DNA of 64,000 bases, taken from assembly GCA_038380435.1 (NCBI GenBank), contig JAWZYU010000013.1:9995901-10059900 (forward strand), given 5' to 3'. Origin of the DNA: Ryuthela nishihirai (taxonomy: Eukaryota > Arthropoda > Arachnida > Araneae > Heptathelidae). Shown in pieces: positions 42,001 to 51,934 of the stretch (positions within the stretch are counted from its first letter, which is position 1; each line of letters starts with the position of its first letter). Under the pieces are notes generated by a model, which searched no databases, was not told where the DNA came from, and saw nothing but the letters and a program-made list of their open reading frames with translations. Position numbers and translations under genes: made by a program.

Positions 42001-43283
42001 TGAGGTCTCATCCACTCTTTTCGAGGCATTCCCTAATTCTGTTTTGCCTATTCAAAAAAAGGCATCTCCTGTCTGGTCTCCTCAAATGATCTCTGACATC
42101 AGTCTCAGATAGGTTACTAAGAGACTACCTGGACTGTCCAACCCGAGCTATGAGGAGTTACTGAAAGTGCTCATTATTCCGGTCGTGAGGTCTCATCCAC
42201 TCTTTTCGAGGCATTCCCTAATTCTGTTTTGCCTATTCTTGAATAGGCATCTCCTGTCTGGTCTCCTCAAATGATCTCTGACATCAGTCTCAGATAGTTT
42301 ACTAAGAGACTACCTGGACTGTCCAACTCAAGCTATGAGGAGCTACTGAAAGTGCTCATTATTCCGGTCGTGAGGTCTCATCCACTCTTTTCGAGGCATT
42401 CCCTAATTCTGTTTTGCCTATTCTTGAATAGGCATCTCCTGTCTGGTCTCCTCAAATGATCTCTGACATCAGTCTCAGATAGTTTACTAAGAGACTACCT
42501 GGACTGTCCAACTCAAGCTATTAGGAGCTACTGAAAGTGCTCATTATTCCGGTCGTGAGGTCTCATCCACTCTTTTCGAGGCATTCCCTAATTCTGTTTT
42601 GCCTATTCAAAAAAAGGCATCTCCTGTCTGGTCTCCTCAAATGATCTCTGACATCAGTCTCAGATAGGTTACTAAGAGACTACCTGGACTGTCCAACCCG
42701 AGCTATGAGGAGTTACTGAAAGTGCTCATTATTCCGGTCGTGAGGTCTCATCCACTCTTTTCGAGGCATTCCCTAATTCTGTTTTGCCTATTCTTGAATA
42801 GGCATCTCCTGTCTGGTCTCCTCAAATGATCTCTGACATCAGTCTCAGATAGTTTACTAAGAGACTACCTGGACTGTCCAACTCAAGCTATTAGGAGCTA
42901 CTGAAAGTGCTCATTATTCCGGTCGTGAGGTCTCATCCACTCTTTTCGAGGCATTCCCTAATTCTGTTTTGCCTATTCAAAAAAAGGCATCTCCTGTCTG
43001 GTCTCCTCAAATGATCTCTGACATCAGTCTCAGATAGGTTACTAAGAGACTACCTGGACTGTCCAACCCGAGCTATGAGGAGTTACTGAAAGTGCTCATT
43101 ATTCCGGTCGTGAGGTCTCATCCACTCTTTTCGAGGCATTCCCTAATTCTGTTTTGCCTATTCTTGAATAGGCATCTCCTGTCTGGTCTCCTCAAATGAT
43201 CTCTGACATCAGTCTCAGATGGTTTACTAAGAGACTACCTGGACTGTCCAACTCAAACTATGAGGAGTTACTGAAAGTGCTCA
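36035..43283 (+). repeat. 185-bp satellite array derived from LINE reverse-transcriptase C-terminal sequence (~38 units)
   Basis: The anchor ATGATCTCTGACATCAG recurs every 185 bp: 36153, 36338, 36523, 36708, 36893, 37078, 37262, then 37646, 37831, 38016 and every 185 bp to 43196 (28 exact steps). Each unit encodes, in one frame, ILE-ASPVWSPQMISDISL and RWFTKRLPGLSNSSYEELLK, the conserved region after the reverse-transcriptase core of CR1/L2-like LINEs, where a TAG (or AAG) stands for the usual Tyr. Because 185 is not a multiple of three, units are not joined into one protein and the repeated 62- and 76-codon frames are by-products. Each unit has the palindrome GCCTATTCTTGAATAGGC or a variant. 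The last unit runs into the unrepeated LINE tail, showing where the array was born. Confidence 0.96.
37393..37473. repeat. Perfect 38-bp inverted duplication inside the satellite
   Basis: The arm CCTAATTCTGTTTTGCCTAT... (37393-37430) is followed by five bases TGTCT and its exact reverse complement (37436-37473). The anchor of this unit is lost, and the next anchor is 384 bases on instead of 370. This is the footprint expected from strand switching during replication at the natural palindrome of the unit. Confidence 0.95.
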
Positions 43284-43667
43284 ATATTCACTCCTTGGAA
43301 TGGAGAAGGTTGGTTCACGATTTAAAAATCTCTTATAAAATCATTAACAACATTCTCTATTCAAATCCGGTCGAGCCATTAATCCATGTCTTGTACTCTA
43401 GCAGAACAAGGATGCATCCTCAGTGTATATACACTGTATACTTGGCACAGCAAGTTGTTCCTCATGCGAGAACAAACTATCATTCCTTCGTATGCCGAGT
43501 TGGTCGTGTTTGGAACTTTCTGCCTTCTGACATGTTGTCCCCAACTTTGCGTTCCTCAACCACAACAAGTGTTAACCATATTGTAAATATTTCTGTTTCT
43601 GATGTCTTGAGCGGTATTAGCGTCTATTTTTGTACCTACTTCTGAATAAATAAATTAAAAAAAAATG
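43284..43667 (+). pseudogene. C-terminus and 3' end of the CR1-like LINE
   Basis: Continuous with the last satellite unit, the frame reads NIHSLEWRRLVHDLKISYKI, YSSRTRMHPQ, HSFVCRVGRVWNFLPSDML and stops at 43645. The pattern SLExRRLxxDLxxxYKI and SFxxRxxRxWNxLP is the normal end of CR1/L2-like ORF2 proteins. It is followed by AATAAATAAATTAAAAAAAAA, a short A-rich 3' end. Confidence 0.85.
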
Positions 43668-43669
43668 AA

Positions 43670-44690
43670 TCCACAAGTGTCCACAGCTAAGGTATTTGTT
43701 TCAGCAGAAAGGAAAATTACTAATCGGGTCATGTGATCTGGTGACAGTTCATCCCACTCTTTCCTGAGAGCAGTTCGTGTGTGTGGGAGATTATTAGAAG
43801 GTAGGGGTTGACAACCTTTAATGCATTTACCTAGCGTATCACATGTAATATGTTCAGTCCAGAAAAATACACTGGTGATCGATTTTCTGGACTGTGGTAA
43901 CAACCCTCAACTCGCAAGATATAAAGAAACTTTGGCCATTTGAAGACAGGCGAGCAGTAAAGCCAAAGCGCTGAGAAATTTGGAGAAAAAAGACTTTTTA
44001 ATGACAACGTCCTCTTCCGTACTGCCAAAGATAGAGGTAGATTTGCTAGAAAAAAAATCAATTGATTTCTTCTACGGAATCAGTATAAAAATAATAAATA
44101 TAAATACCCCCTCAAACAGCTACTTGCCACAGAGGTCTGATAGGAGCCTTTCAGTTTATATGCCATAGTAGAAGGTCTGTAAAGATGGCAGGACCTCAGC
44201 AGAAAAACAACACGAACATCCATTCCTGACCCGGGGATCGAATCCAGGTCCTTTAGATCAGTAGCAAAGCGGGCTAACGCTATGGGACGGCACTGAATCA
44301 ATATACAAATTATATATTTTTATAATGTAAGGAATAATGATAGTAAAAACATTGATCAGCTATGGTAGGTAATATTTGTAGCATCCTCCCTGTAGTTCTC
44401 GCATCTCCCTTATGAGATTTTCATATTTATGGACCTCACAAATGGCGAAAGACTACATAAGCATCACAACGATTTCTCACATTGTTTACGAAGCCTGTCG
44501 TGAGATCTTTTGGCAGTGGGATGGCATTAGTATATATTCAAATAGGACTCCATCCGGTTCACTTTCGAAGAATTCATCGACTATCTCAGCCCTATGAGGA
44601 CGGGCATTACCGTACATTAAAATAAACTGGGGGACCAATAGCACCCCTGAAAAGCTGTATTCGTTTAAAGAATAAATTCATTGTGAGTAG
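43670..44690 (-). mobile_element. Tc1/mariner relic, minus strand, interrupted by a SINE
   Basis: On the minus strand, FILMYGNARPHRAEIVDEFF (about 44560-44640) matches the DDNARPH block of Tc1 transposases with the first Asp replaced by Tyr and the next by Gly. The C-terminal part TLGKCIKGCQPLP and TALRKEWDELSPDHMTRLV (43690-43830) matches the region after the third acidic residue. Between them lies SINE family 2. The ends could not be placed with confidence, and no active frame is left. It directly follows the LINE 3' end. Confidence 0.75.
44087..44293 (-). mobile_element. tRNA-derived SINE, family 2, reverse copy
   Basis: Read on the minus strand: GCCGTCCCATAGCGTTAGCC (A box), GGATTCGATCCCCGGG (B box), ATGGATGTTCGTGTTGTTTT, CTACTATGGCATATAAACTG and GGGGGTATTTATATTTATTA. 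Flanked by GAATCAGTATA (about 44078) and GAATCAATATA (44294), a near-perfect 11-bp duplication. It interrupts the Tc1 relic and is therefore younger. Confidence 0.88.
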
Positions 44691-45031
44691 GTTTTCAATC
44701 CGTTTTGAATTTTTTTATTCAATAATAATAAAAAGTAAATTCCTCTTTAAGCCTCTCGCTCACCACTGATACCTGACAGGAGTTTCTCAGTCAATACGCC
44801 AGAGAGAAGATCTCCAAGGAAAGCGATATTTTAACATAAACAAAACATGAATCAGGAAAAAAAAATCATTAGAGAAAGAGAACCGAAATGCCATCTCCAT
44901 TGCCCTCGCTCTCATTTTGCTACATAAAAAACTGTATCACCCAGGTCATTAGTAATCATTGTAACTTTTTAATTCTTGATGCATTTTGAGTTTTTTCGCA
45001 CGCGCACTCACACACACATACATACAAACAA
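44691..45031. other. AT-rich spacer, nothing recognised
   Basis: About 340 bases between the Tc1 relic and LINE copy D, including a CACACACATACATACAAAC run just outside the LINE 3' end. No feature was seen. Confidence 0.45.
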
Positions 45032-47701
45032 ACAAAATCCTCATGCAGCCATGGGCTATGGTGGTGCAACCAGACTGTGTAATTTTCCTCTCCAGATAAT
45101 GTCTTTTCTGAGCTACTGTTACTGCATTTGGCCATTCTAGGCCAATTCTAGCAAGGTCCTGTTTGACATTGTCTGCCCACCGCATTCTAGGTCTCCCCTT
45201 CTTTCTGAGGCCTTTAAGAACACTGTTCATAATCCTGTTTGCTACTCTGCAGCTATGCATACGGGCAACATGGCAAAACCAATGCAGTCTCTCTCTGCAC
45301 AATGTGCTGCGAAAAAGAGGTTGATGACTCCTTCTTCTAACCTCATCATTACTTACATAGTAAAACCATCTAATGCCCAAGATACTGTGTAAGCAACTAG
45401 AATCACAGGCATCAAGTTTCTTGTTATCCTGCTTACAAAGGATCCATGTTTCACTGCCATAACTAACCTTAGAAAGAAACAAACTATTTTGCAGCCTAAA
45501 CTTAGCCTTTAGGTGTAATTTTTCCACACTCTCCGTAGATTCTTAAAAGTCTCAGTGGCAATTCCTAATCTTCTATTTAGCTCATACTGCACATCACCAG
45601 TATCTGTTACATAGCTCCTGTCATGTCCCTCTAATTTATTTTTTAGTATTTATTGTTGCATTTTATTGTGTTTTTGTTATTGTATATATTTTTATGTATT
45701 AAGTGTGTTTTTGGAAGTGCTATTGTGGGATGTGACTCATAGATGCTGTTTTTGGGTCCAAGCTGGCTGCCTGCATGGGTTGACGAGTCCAAAAAGTCTT
45801 TTACGGCCTTTTTACAACTAGCCTAGGGCACGAGTGTGAACGCAGGGGAGAGGAGCTGGGTAAGAAGGAAACAACAGTCTTGAGCGTCGCAAACTGGAAG
45901 GACGTTTGAACATGTGTCAAGAAACTCCACTCTTACTCAAAGCCCTTTAGGAGAGGGTTCGATTCTCCTTAAGGGCTCTTAAGGAGAGGTTCGATTCTAA
46001 TTAAAGGAGATGGTTCGATTCTAATTAAGTGAGATTGGTGAATCAAATATAGTTCTGTGGAACTGAAATGGATTCTATGTGAACCACGTTGTAGGCAAAG
46101 GTTAAATATCCTTTCACCGAGTCTGAGGTCGGTAAAACAAGAAACTGCAGAGTGTGGTTCTCCACCTCATTGCGTAATTGTTTGCAGCAGTCGTCCCTAT
46201 ACAGCTCTCGTGTGTGAATTGATGGACATATTTCTGTACATCACTTGGTGCAACAAGTCTGAGGCATACGTTGGTATGAGTATAATAACCCACACACCTG
46301 TTATTTCACCTAAATAAGGGTGAAGGTAATCGAAGAACTAATTCATCATCCTCCGGTGGCCATGACATTTGGAGCATTCCGTCAGATATGGTGTAGGCCA
46401 TCACAGCTCCCAAGATAATTACACTGAGACCCTTGCTCAAGAGTGCAGGCATTCAAAACAACTGAAGCACTATCTGCCTGACCAATTTTCATCACTTTAG
46501 TTTTCTCTCTGTTTATCACTAAACCTACTCTATTACCATTCTCATGAACAGCCTTAATGATAGAATTTATGACATCAACATCATTAGCCAACAGGGCAAA
46601 ATCATCTATATAACCTAAATCAGAAATTTTGAAATCTCTAGACTATTTAAGACCAAAATCTTTCCTTTGCAAAGAATTTCGCATTACATAATCAATAACC
46701 AAACAAAAGCAGAAAAGAAGATAAAATGCACCCTTGTCTAACTCCACTATCAATGCTAAACCAATCGCTAAAAGATGTACCAACTCTCACACACGACTCA
46801 GTGTTATTGTAGAGAGCTTTCATTATACTAACTAACTTATCAGGTATTCCATATGATCTACCAGTCAACCACAAATTATGTCGATCAACAGAGTCAAAAG
46901 CCTTTTTGAAATCTATAAAGCTAGCAACCACTGGTTTCTAAAACTTTAAGCATTTCTCAAGAATCTAAGTGAAATTATTTGATCAATACATCCCCTACCA
47001 CCTCTGAATCCACATTGTTCATCACGCAGTTGTCCATCAACCAAATTCTTAATTCTATTAAGTATAATCATGCAAAGAACTTTACCTGGAACAGAAAGTA
47101 AACTAATCCCCTATAATTATCACTAGAACTGCGATCACCTTTTTTAAAAATTGGGACAATGATAGCTGTAGTAAAATCCTTAGGAACAACACCTTTATCA
47201 TAAAAAATATTCAAAATTTCAGTCAGCCATGTGACAACACAAATGTTTCCATTCTAAGCATTTCAGTGGTGATTTCATACACCCCTGGGGATTTATGCAG
47301 TTTTAATTTAGCGATAACCAACGTGACTTCGGAATGTGATGTAGGGCCATCATTAAAGCCAATAATGCATCTATCCTCATTACAAACAATGGGAGTAGAG
47401 ATAATCACATTATTTAGAACTTCTCTGAATGCTCAGCCCATCTAGTCATCACAGAATCCTCACTTTCAACCACCTTGCCATGTTTATCCGTCAATAATCC
47501 CTGTATACCTGTTCGTTTTCTACCCCACAAAACATTAACTATCTGGTACAGCTCTCTGCTGTTGTGCTGTCTAATTATTTCCTCGGCTTTGTCAGCCAAG
47601 CTATCATGCCAAAGATTCCTATCAACTGTTAACTGATCCTTTACATGTTTATTAAGCTCCTTGTAATGCCTTCTGTTAGGACTAGTAGGGTGTTGATTCA
47701 T
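45032..47701 (-). mobile_element. RTE-like LINE, copy D, split by a solo LTR
   Basis: Minus strand, 5' truncated at the linker (NQHPTSPNRRHYKELNKHVK at 47701) and running through LKLHKSPGVYEITTEML, FIDFKKAFDSVDRHNLW, DSGVRQGCILSS and the C-terminal RPRMRWADNVKQDLARIGL to the CCATGGGCTATGGTGG end. A 787-bp LTR at 45619-46405 sits between the segments VINREKTKVMKIGQA and EKLHLKAKFRLQNSL. The YADD box is changed: the DNA at about 46605 reads as YIDDFAL-like. Frameshifts are present. It is clearly diverged from copies A and F, with an earlier insertion date likely. Confidence 0.88.
45619..46405 (+). mobile_element. Solo LTR with 5-bp target duplication
   Basis: Begins TGTCATGTCC and ends GGCCATCACA, the TG...CA ends of LTRs, and is flanked on both sides by GCTCC (45614-45618 and 46406-46410). 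The uninterrupted LINE copy A has GCTCC once (in CATAGTTCCCAAGG-type context) at the matching place. Internally it resembles the LTR at 16874-17680/21269-21306. A solo LTR forms when recombination between two LTRs removes the internal genes. A 5-bp duplication fits Ty3/gypsy or BEL-type integrases; which one is not decided. Orientation is taken from the LTR next to the primer-site-like sequence at 21307. Confidence 0.88.
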
Positions 47702-47734
47702 ATTAAAGTAACTTAAACATAAAATCGGGAGCTA

Positions 47735-48266
47735 CAATGCACTGCTAGTTGGTCCTATGCACACGCGTGATGCACGGAAAAAACAAGCGATTAATTTGCT
47801 CTATTCCTTATTGCGTCATATAACAGTCCCTCCAAATCTGGGGCGGGGGTGGCTCAGTCGGTAGCGCGCCAGGCTCGTAATCTGTAGTTCCCAGGTTCGA
47901 GTCCCAGCTGGGTCAGCGTTGAGATTTGTCTCCGCAAAATTCCCCGCCCTGCCCACGGTCAGTAGGGGACATTGATGGGCTTGGAAAGGCCGCCGTCCGT
48001 CGGATGGGACGTTAAGCCGTGGCCCCGTGTGCGGGAGAGACATACCCTGTGCACGTTAAAGAACACGCTGGATGGCCTTGACGGGAGGCTACTATCTGTC
48101 TCCCAACAGCTATTCCAGTGGGTCCCCTCCCCCAACCTTCTCTGAGCCTTCGGGGTCCATGTGACCTGGCCATTTAGCCCATGGTGTGCAAAAAAAGTGC
48201 CGCTCAGAGGTAAAACAACCCAACCCTCCAAATCTGAATTTGTAAATGATGCTTAACTTTTGGACA
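47735..48266 (+). mobile_element. 3' end of a Tc1/mariner element, holding a SINE
   Basis: CATATAACAGTCCCTCCAAATCTG before the SINE and GAATTTGTAAATGATGCTTAACTTTTGGACATC after it align with the right end of the element at 2509-3437 (TCATATGATGTCACTCCAAATC to ACTTTTGGACACCAG). The CACGCGTGATGCACGGAAAA stretch also matches loosely. Only the non-coding end is left. Its transposase part was not found next to it; LINE copy D abuts it at 47701. Confidence 0.7.
47841..48225 (+). mobile_element. SINE family 1, young full-length copy
   Basis: Forward orientation, from GGGCGGGGGTGGCTCAGTCG to AAACAACCCAACC. Flanked by the perfect 11-bp duplication CTCCAAATCTG (47830-47840 and 48226-48236). It sits in the 3' end of a Tc1-like element. 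Confidence 0.95.
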
Positions 48267-48389
48267 TCAATGTAGATTCACCATTTTGGCTTTCTAACTG
48301 AAAAGTGCTCCAGAATTCGACTCCTTTCGAAAAAATCGATCAATAGGCAACTACTTTCAAAACTAAAAGTTTTTGTGTGTCAATCAATC

Positions 48390-48990
48390 AGTTTTATTTC
48401 ATCATCATGTACAATTTATAACATAGAAAAATATGAGTGAACCCAAAAACCACATGGTTTGTCTAGGTCACTAAAGGAAATTAATACAAAAATCAATAAC
48501 GACTTACTCACTACAAAGATTACAAACAATCGGTGTCATTTTTCCTATATATGTAGAATGAATTTCTGCTTTACACTTGATTATTTAACATAGGTGCAAC
48601 ATCTTCCAAAGAGAAAGCTTTTTAAGCTCTGCTTGAACATATTAAAATTTTTTTCACTTCTAATTTCAAGAGGCAACTGATTGAATGATTGTAGATTTTA
48701 GGTGCGATATACGAATAATGCTTATGAGCGATTTCTTTTTTTGGAAAGTTAGTACTTTTGTAATGAAACCATCTTCGAGGGAAATCCGAAGAGTGCTTCA
48801 GAATTTTGTGTTTCCACGAAAGACGAAATTTGAAACTCTGAATGGCGACCTCTTTCCCCGGAAAAGGATTGGGAGAAAAATATGAAATTTCCTTAAATCT
48901 CATTTTCGGAACTGAAGCGTCCTGCTCTCTTGTCAGCATCCTACGCAGAGGGCATTTCACTCCGTGACCTGTACGGTCGGAGAATAACCC
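48390..48990 (-). mobile_element. 3' end of a Jockey/CR1-like LINE
   Basis: On the minus strand the frame reads FRLSWKHKILKHSSDFPRRW, KEIAHKHYSYIAPKIYN and, after a frameshift, MFKQSLKSFLFGR, a usual C-terminus of these LINE proteins (pattern YxxPKIWNxLP then FKxxLKxFL). The 3' non-coding part ends with AATAAAACTGATTGATTGACA, that is, an ATTG-type short repeat tail. It might belong with the reverse-transcriptase fragment at 51.9-53.3 kb on the same strand, from which unique DNA and a SINE separate it. Confidence 0.7.
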
Positions 48991-50107
48991 ACCAACGAAA
49001 TAAACAAACAAATGTTATTTCGGCCTCGCTCTGAATCCAGATACAATGATGATATCGATGAGAGAAGCGTAAACGATGTGAAAGGCATTCTGTTCAGCAG
49101 CAGATCAAGAAAAGTGGGGGACATGCAGTGCTGATGGCCAATGGGGGGTTGAGGGTGCTTATGGAAATATTAGATGGAAGCGCGGGAGATATTTCGGGGA
49201 GATGACTTCATCTTTGGAATCCATCTCCGGCGGCGAAGGAGAAAAGAGAACCGAACACTTCGAAGATTGTCGGAGAAAACGCGTTTTTGGGAATTACCAG
49301 CATTATGGCGCCAGTTACGAGTCCCCCTGCTACCGTTAACGCGTGTCTAATGTCGCCGCGAGGAGTTGCCGTGTAATCACGTGACCTAGGTCTACGGGCG
49401 TTTATTGGTCCTTTGGGAGGCAGACGGAAGAGTTTGGGGAGAAGAGGACGTGTACATTTCAGTTTCTGCGGATGGGAGCCATCGTGGAAGGAGTCGGCAT
49501 AGTAATGCAGAAGCGTTAAGAGCATACGGTGCAGGAGGTAATGAAAAATACCAGATTCTTTTTTTATTTATCTCGAGATTAAAAAACAAACTGGAGAGGC
49601 ATTCGAGGAGGAGTTGTGGAAATGGACCTGAAAGTGTTTTAAGTAACGATACGCTTCTGAAAGTCTCTTCAGCTTAGCGGAGCAGATGGCAGCTCTTCAG
49701 AAAAGTGAAATAATCTCCTGCTAGAATAAAGCTCCATTTTCTGAGCAACATGGAGGCAATTTCACCTTCATCGCGAATATTGTAGCACTTGCAAGCGACA
49801 TCGAAGTGGATTTTGTTTATTTCCTTGCGGAGTGTTTCGACAAAAACAGTTTTTGGTTTTTTTTCCTCCCTCGAAACGAGGATGATGCTCGTCATAAAAA
49901 AGTTGAATTGTGACCACTTTATCGATAATCGTCTGCGGTGTCGATATTCCACCAGGTGCAGTGGCCAAAGAAACATTTCTCTACCTTTTGTGAACAGGCT
50001 CCGTTGGAGATCTTCCTTCACAGAAGACGGAATCATCAAGAAGGTGGAGAAGCATAGGTCGCGTATTCTGGAAAGGTCATATGGAGTGTCCTGTATGATG
50101 CAGCAAT
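48991..50107. other. Unique DNA, no gene recognised
   Basis: The part 49150-49530 is richer in CG dinucleotides. It has open frames on both strands with no known domain. No repeat or RNA feature was identified. Confidence 0.45.
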
Positions 50108-50480
50108 GGGGGGGGGGGTGCTCAGTTGGTAGCACGCCAGGCTCGTAATCTGCACTTCTCAGGTTTGAAATCCCAGCTGGGTCAGCGTTGAGATTTATCT
50201 CTGCAGAACTCTCCGCCATGCCCATCGTCAGTAGGGGACACCACTGGGCTTGGAAAGACCGACGTCCGTCGGATGATAAGTTAAGCCGTGATCCCGTGTA
50301 CGGGAGAGCCATACCCTGTGCACGCTAAAGAACACGCTGGATGGCCTTGACAGGAGACTACCATCTGTCGCGTAACAGCTGTACAGTGGGTACCCTCCCC
50401 CAACCTTCTCCGAGATTTTGGTGTCCTTGTGGTCTGACCATTTAGCCCATTGTGTACAGAAAAGCGTCACTCAAAGGTAA
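50108..50480 (+). mobile_element. SINE family 1, diverged copy
   Basis: Forward orientation beginning with an 11-base G run (50108-50118), then GTGCTCAGTTGGTAGCACGC (A box), AGGTTTGAAATCCCAGCTGG (altered B box) and the family body to GGTAAAACAACCAACCAGCC. Substitutions throughout make it older than the copies at 8.3, 24.0, 31.7 and 47.8 kb. Confidence 0.9.
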
Positions 50481-51934
50481 AACAACCAACCAGCCAATCA
50501 ACTAAGTAGCAGAGAGAGAGAGAGTGTGTTGTGGACTCTTCGTGAATACTCACAGGTCGTCGCCCCTTTCTTAAGGATGTTTGTCTTTGTAAGGGATGAG
50601 GAGCTTGGCACGCTACCATTGGTCGCCTCTGCACTCTCGATGAAATACAAAAGGAAAATGGCGCACCTCTGGATACAAACGGGAGATCCGCAACAACAGT
50701 GTTTGAAGTTTGTTAGCCATTTTTTCTCACAATAAAAGAAAGCAACAAGCCGACACCAGAAGTTCCACCATGGTGATCACTTTCGGGCTGTGGCTTTCTC
50801 TTCTCCGATGAGGACTTTTTAAAGTATAAATCGTTTTAACTTGGAATCTGTGGAGATGGCAGATGAGAATTGGGATTTCTATTGCAATGGAAGCACTGAT
50901 TCTATGCTTTCTTCAGCTTCCTGTTAACGAAGTGCGAAGAAGAGAGATCTAAGATACAAGTGATGCTCACCTCGTGCTGTTATCAGCAATTCGAGATTGT
51001 GTGTCTTCTGAGGAAAGCAAGCAATAGAGATTGGCAACACCTGCGAGTTGTTCGAGTTTTGGTACGACGTGGACGATCGCCGGAATGTAGCTTCCGTGTG
51101 AAGGATGCTGTTGCCGACTATACGTCTTGTGTCTCAGGAACGTGAAGCAAAGTGACAATCTCGATTAAAGAAAGAACTGACAAAATTCTGATGTGAGCAA
51201 TGTTTGTGATCTGCTCTTGTTTGCAGTCCTTACGTGCCCTATCTTGCAATGTATCACTGAATCAGTGTAATGGAGTAACGTATATGTAAAACAGCTGAAT
51301 TAGAAAAATACATCTCTATAGGAAGAATATTATTACGGAGTTGATCAATTTGCGAAAAGTGTCTGATGTTGAGCCTATATTAAATGAGAGCCTTCATGTC
51401 TAAGTACGGCAAAAAGAATACTGTTCGTAAAGTAATAAAGCTGCTTCTAAGGTTAAACTTGGTGCACTCTGTAAATGTTTTGATTCATTTGAGAGAAATC
51501 CTTCCCCAGAGACTCATTAAGAGGCGAAATGGTTTCCTTAGGGCAATCACGTCGTGACACTGAGTGAATTTCTTTCCTCGATGAAACTCAACTGCGAATG
51601 TTGACTTCAACTATGACCTGGCAAGGAACGGAAGCTTCTGCCTTCGCCATAGACAACAGTTAAATGGTAGAATTGAGCGAGAAAGATCCAATTTGGGTGG
51701 ATGGGCTCCGTAACTTCCTATTAGTCTGGGGAGAATTTGGCAAACAGGAAACGACGCAGCCTGTTCGATATCTCCTTCCATGCCAGTGGGATAGTAGCTT
51801 CCTGTAACGTCTTTCCGGAGACAATGTCGAATTTGGATGTCGTTACCTGGCGACGGAAGAGAGCTCATCATCACTGCTGAATCTTGGGGGGGAGGTGATT
51901 GCGAGATAATCAACTGGGATAATCAACCTTTCCT
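50481..51934. other. Unique DNA, no gene recognised
   Basis: Includes a short (AG)n run at 50511-50524. Open frames are short and without motifs. No element ends were recognised. Confidence 0.45.

Larger units (their letters stand above)
28806..43667 (+). mobile_element. CR1/L2-like LINE, expanded to ~15 kb by nested insertions and internal tandem repeats
   Basis: One LINE appears to span this interval in pieces, all on the plus strand. These are a possible ORF1 (28806-29595), the endonuclease start (29806-29899, ending ILCVSETWL), the rest of the endonuclease and the linker (35076-36034), a tandem array made of its reverse-transcriptase C-terminal region (36035-43283), and the last ~120 codons plus 3' end (43284-43667, finishing AATAAATAAATTAAAA). 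Between the two endonuclease parts lies a 5.2-kb insertion of another LINE type. The core reverse-transcriptase blocks, including YADD, are missing. Placement in CR1/L2 rests on ILE-ASPVWSP and RWFTKRLPGLS; no tree was built. The ORF1 assignment is the least certain piece. Confidence 0.75.

Noticed and set aside
36153..43283. Regularly spaced repeats as a CRISPR array
   Set aside because: The whole 185-bp unit is repeated with no unique spacers, the setting is eukaryotic, and the unit encodes LINE sequence.
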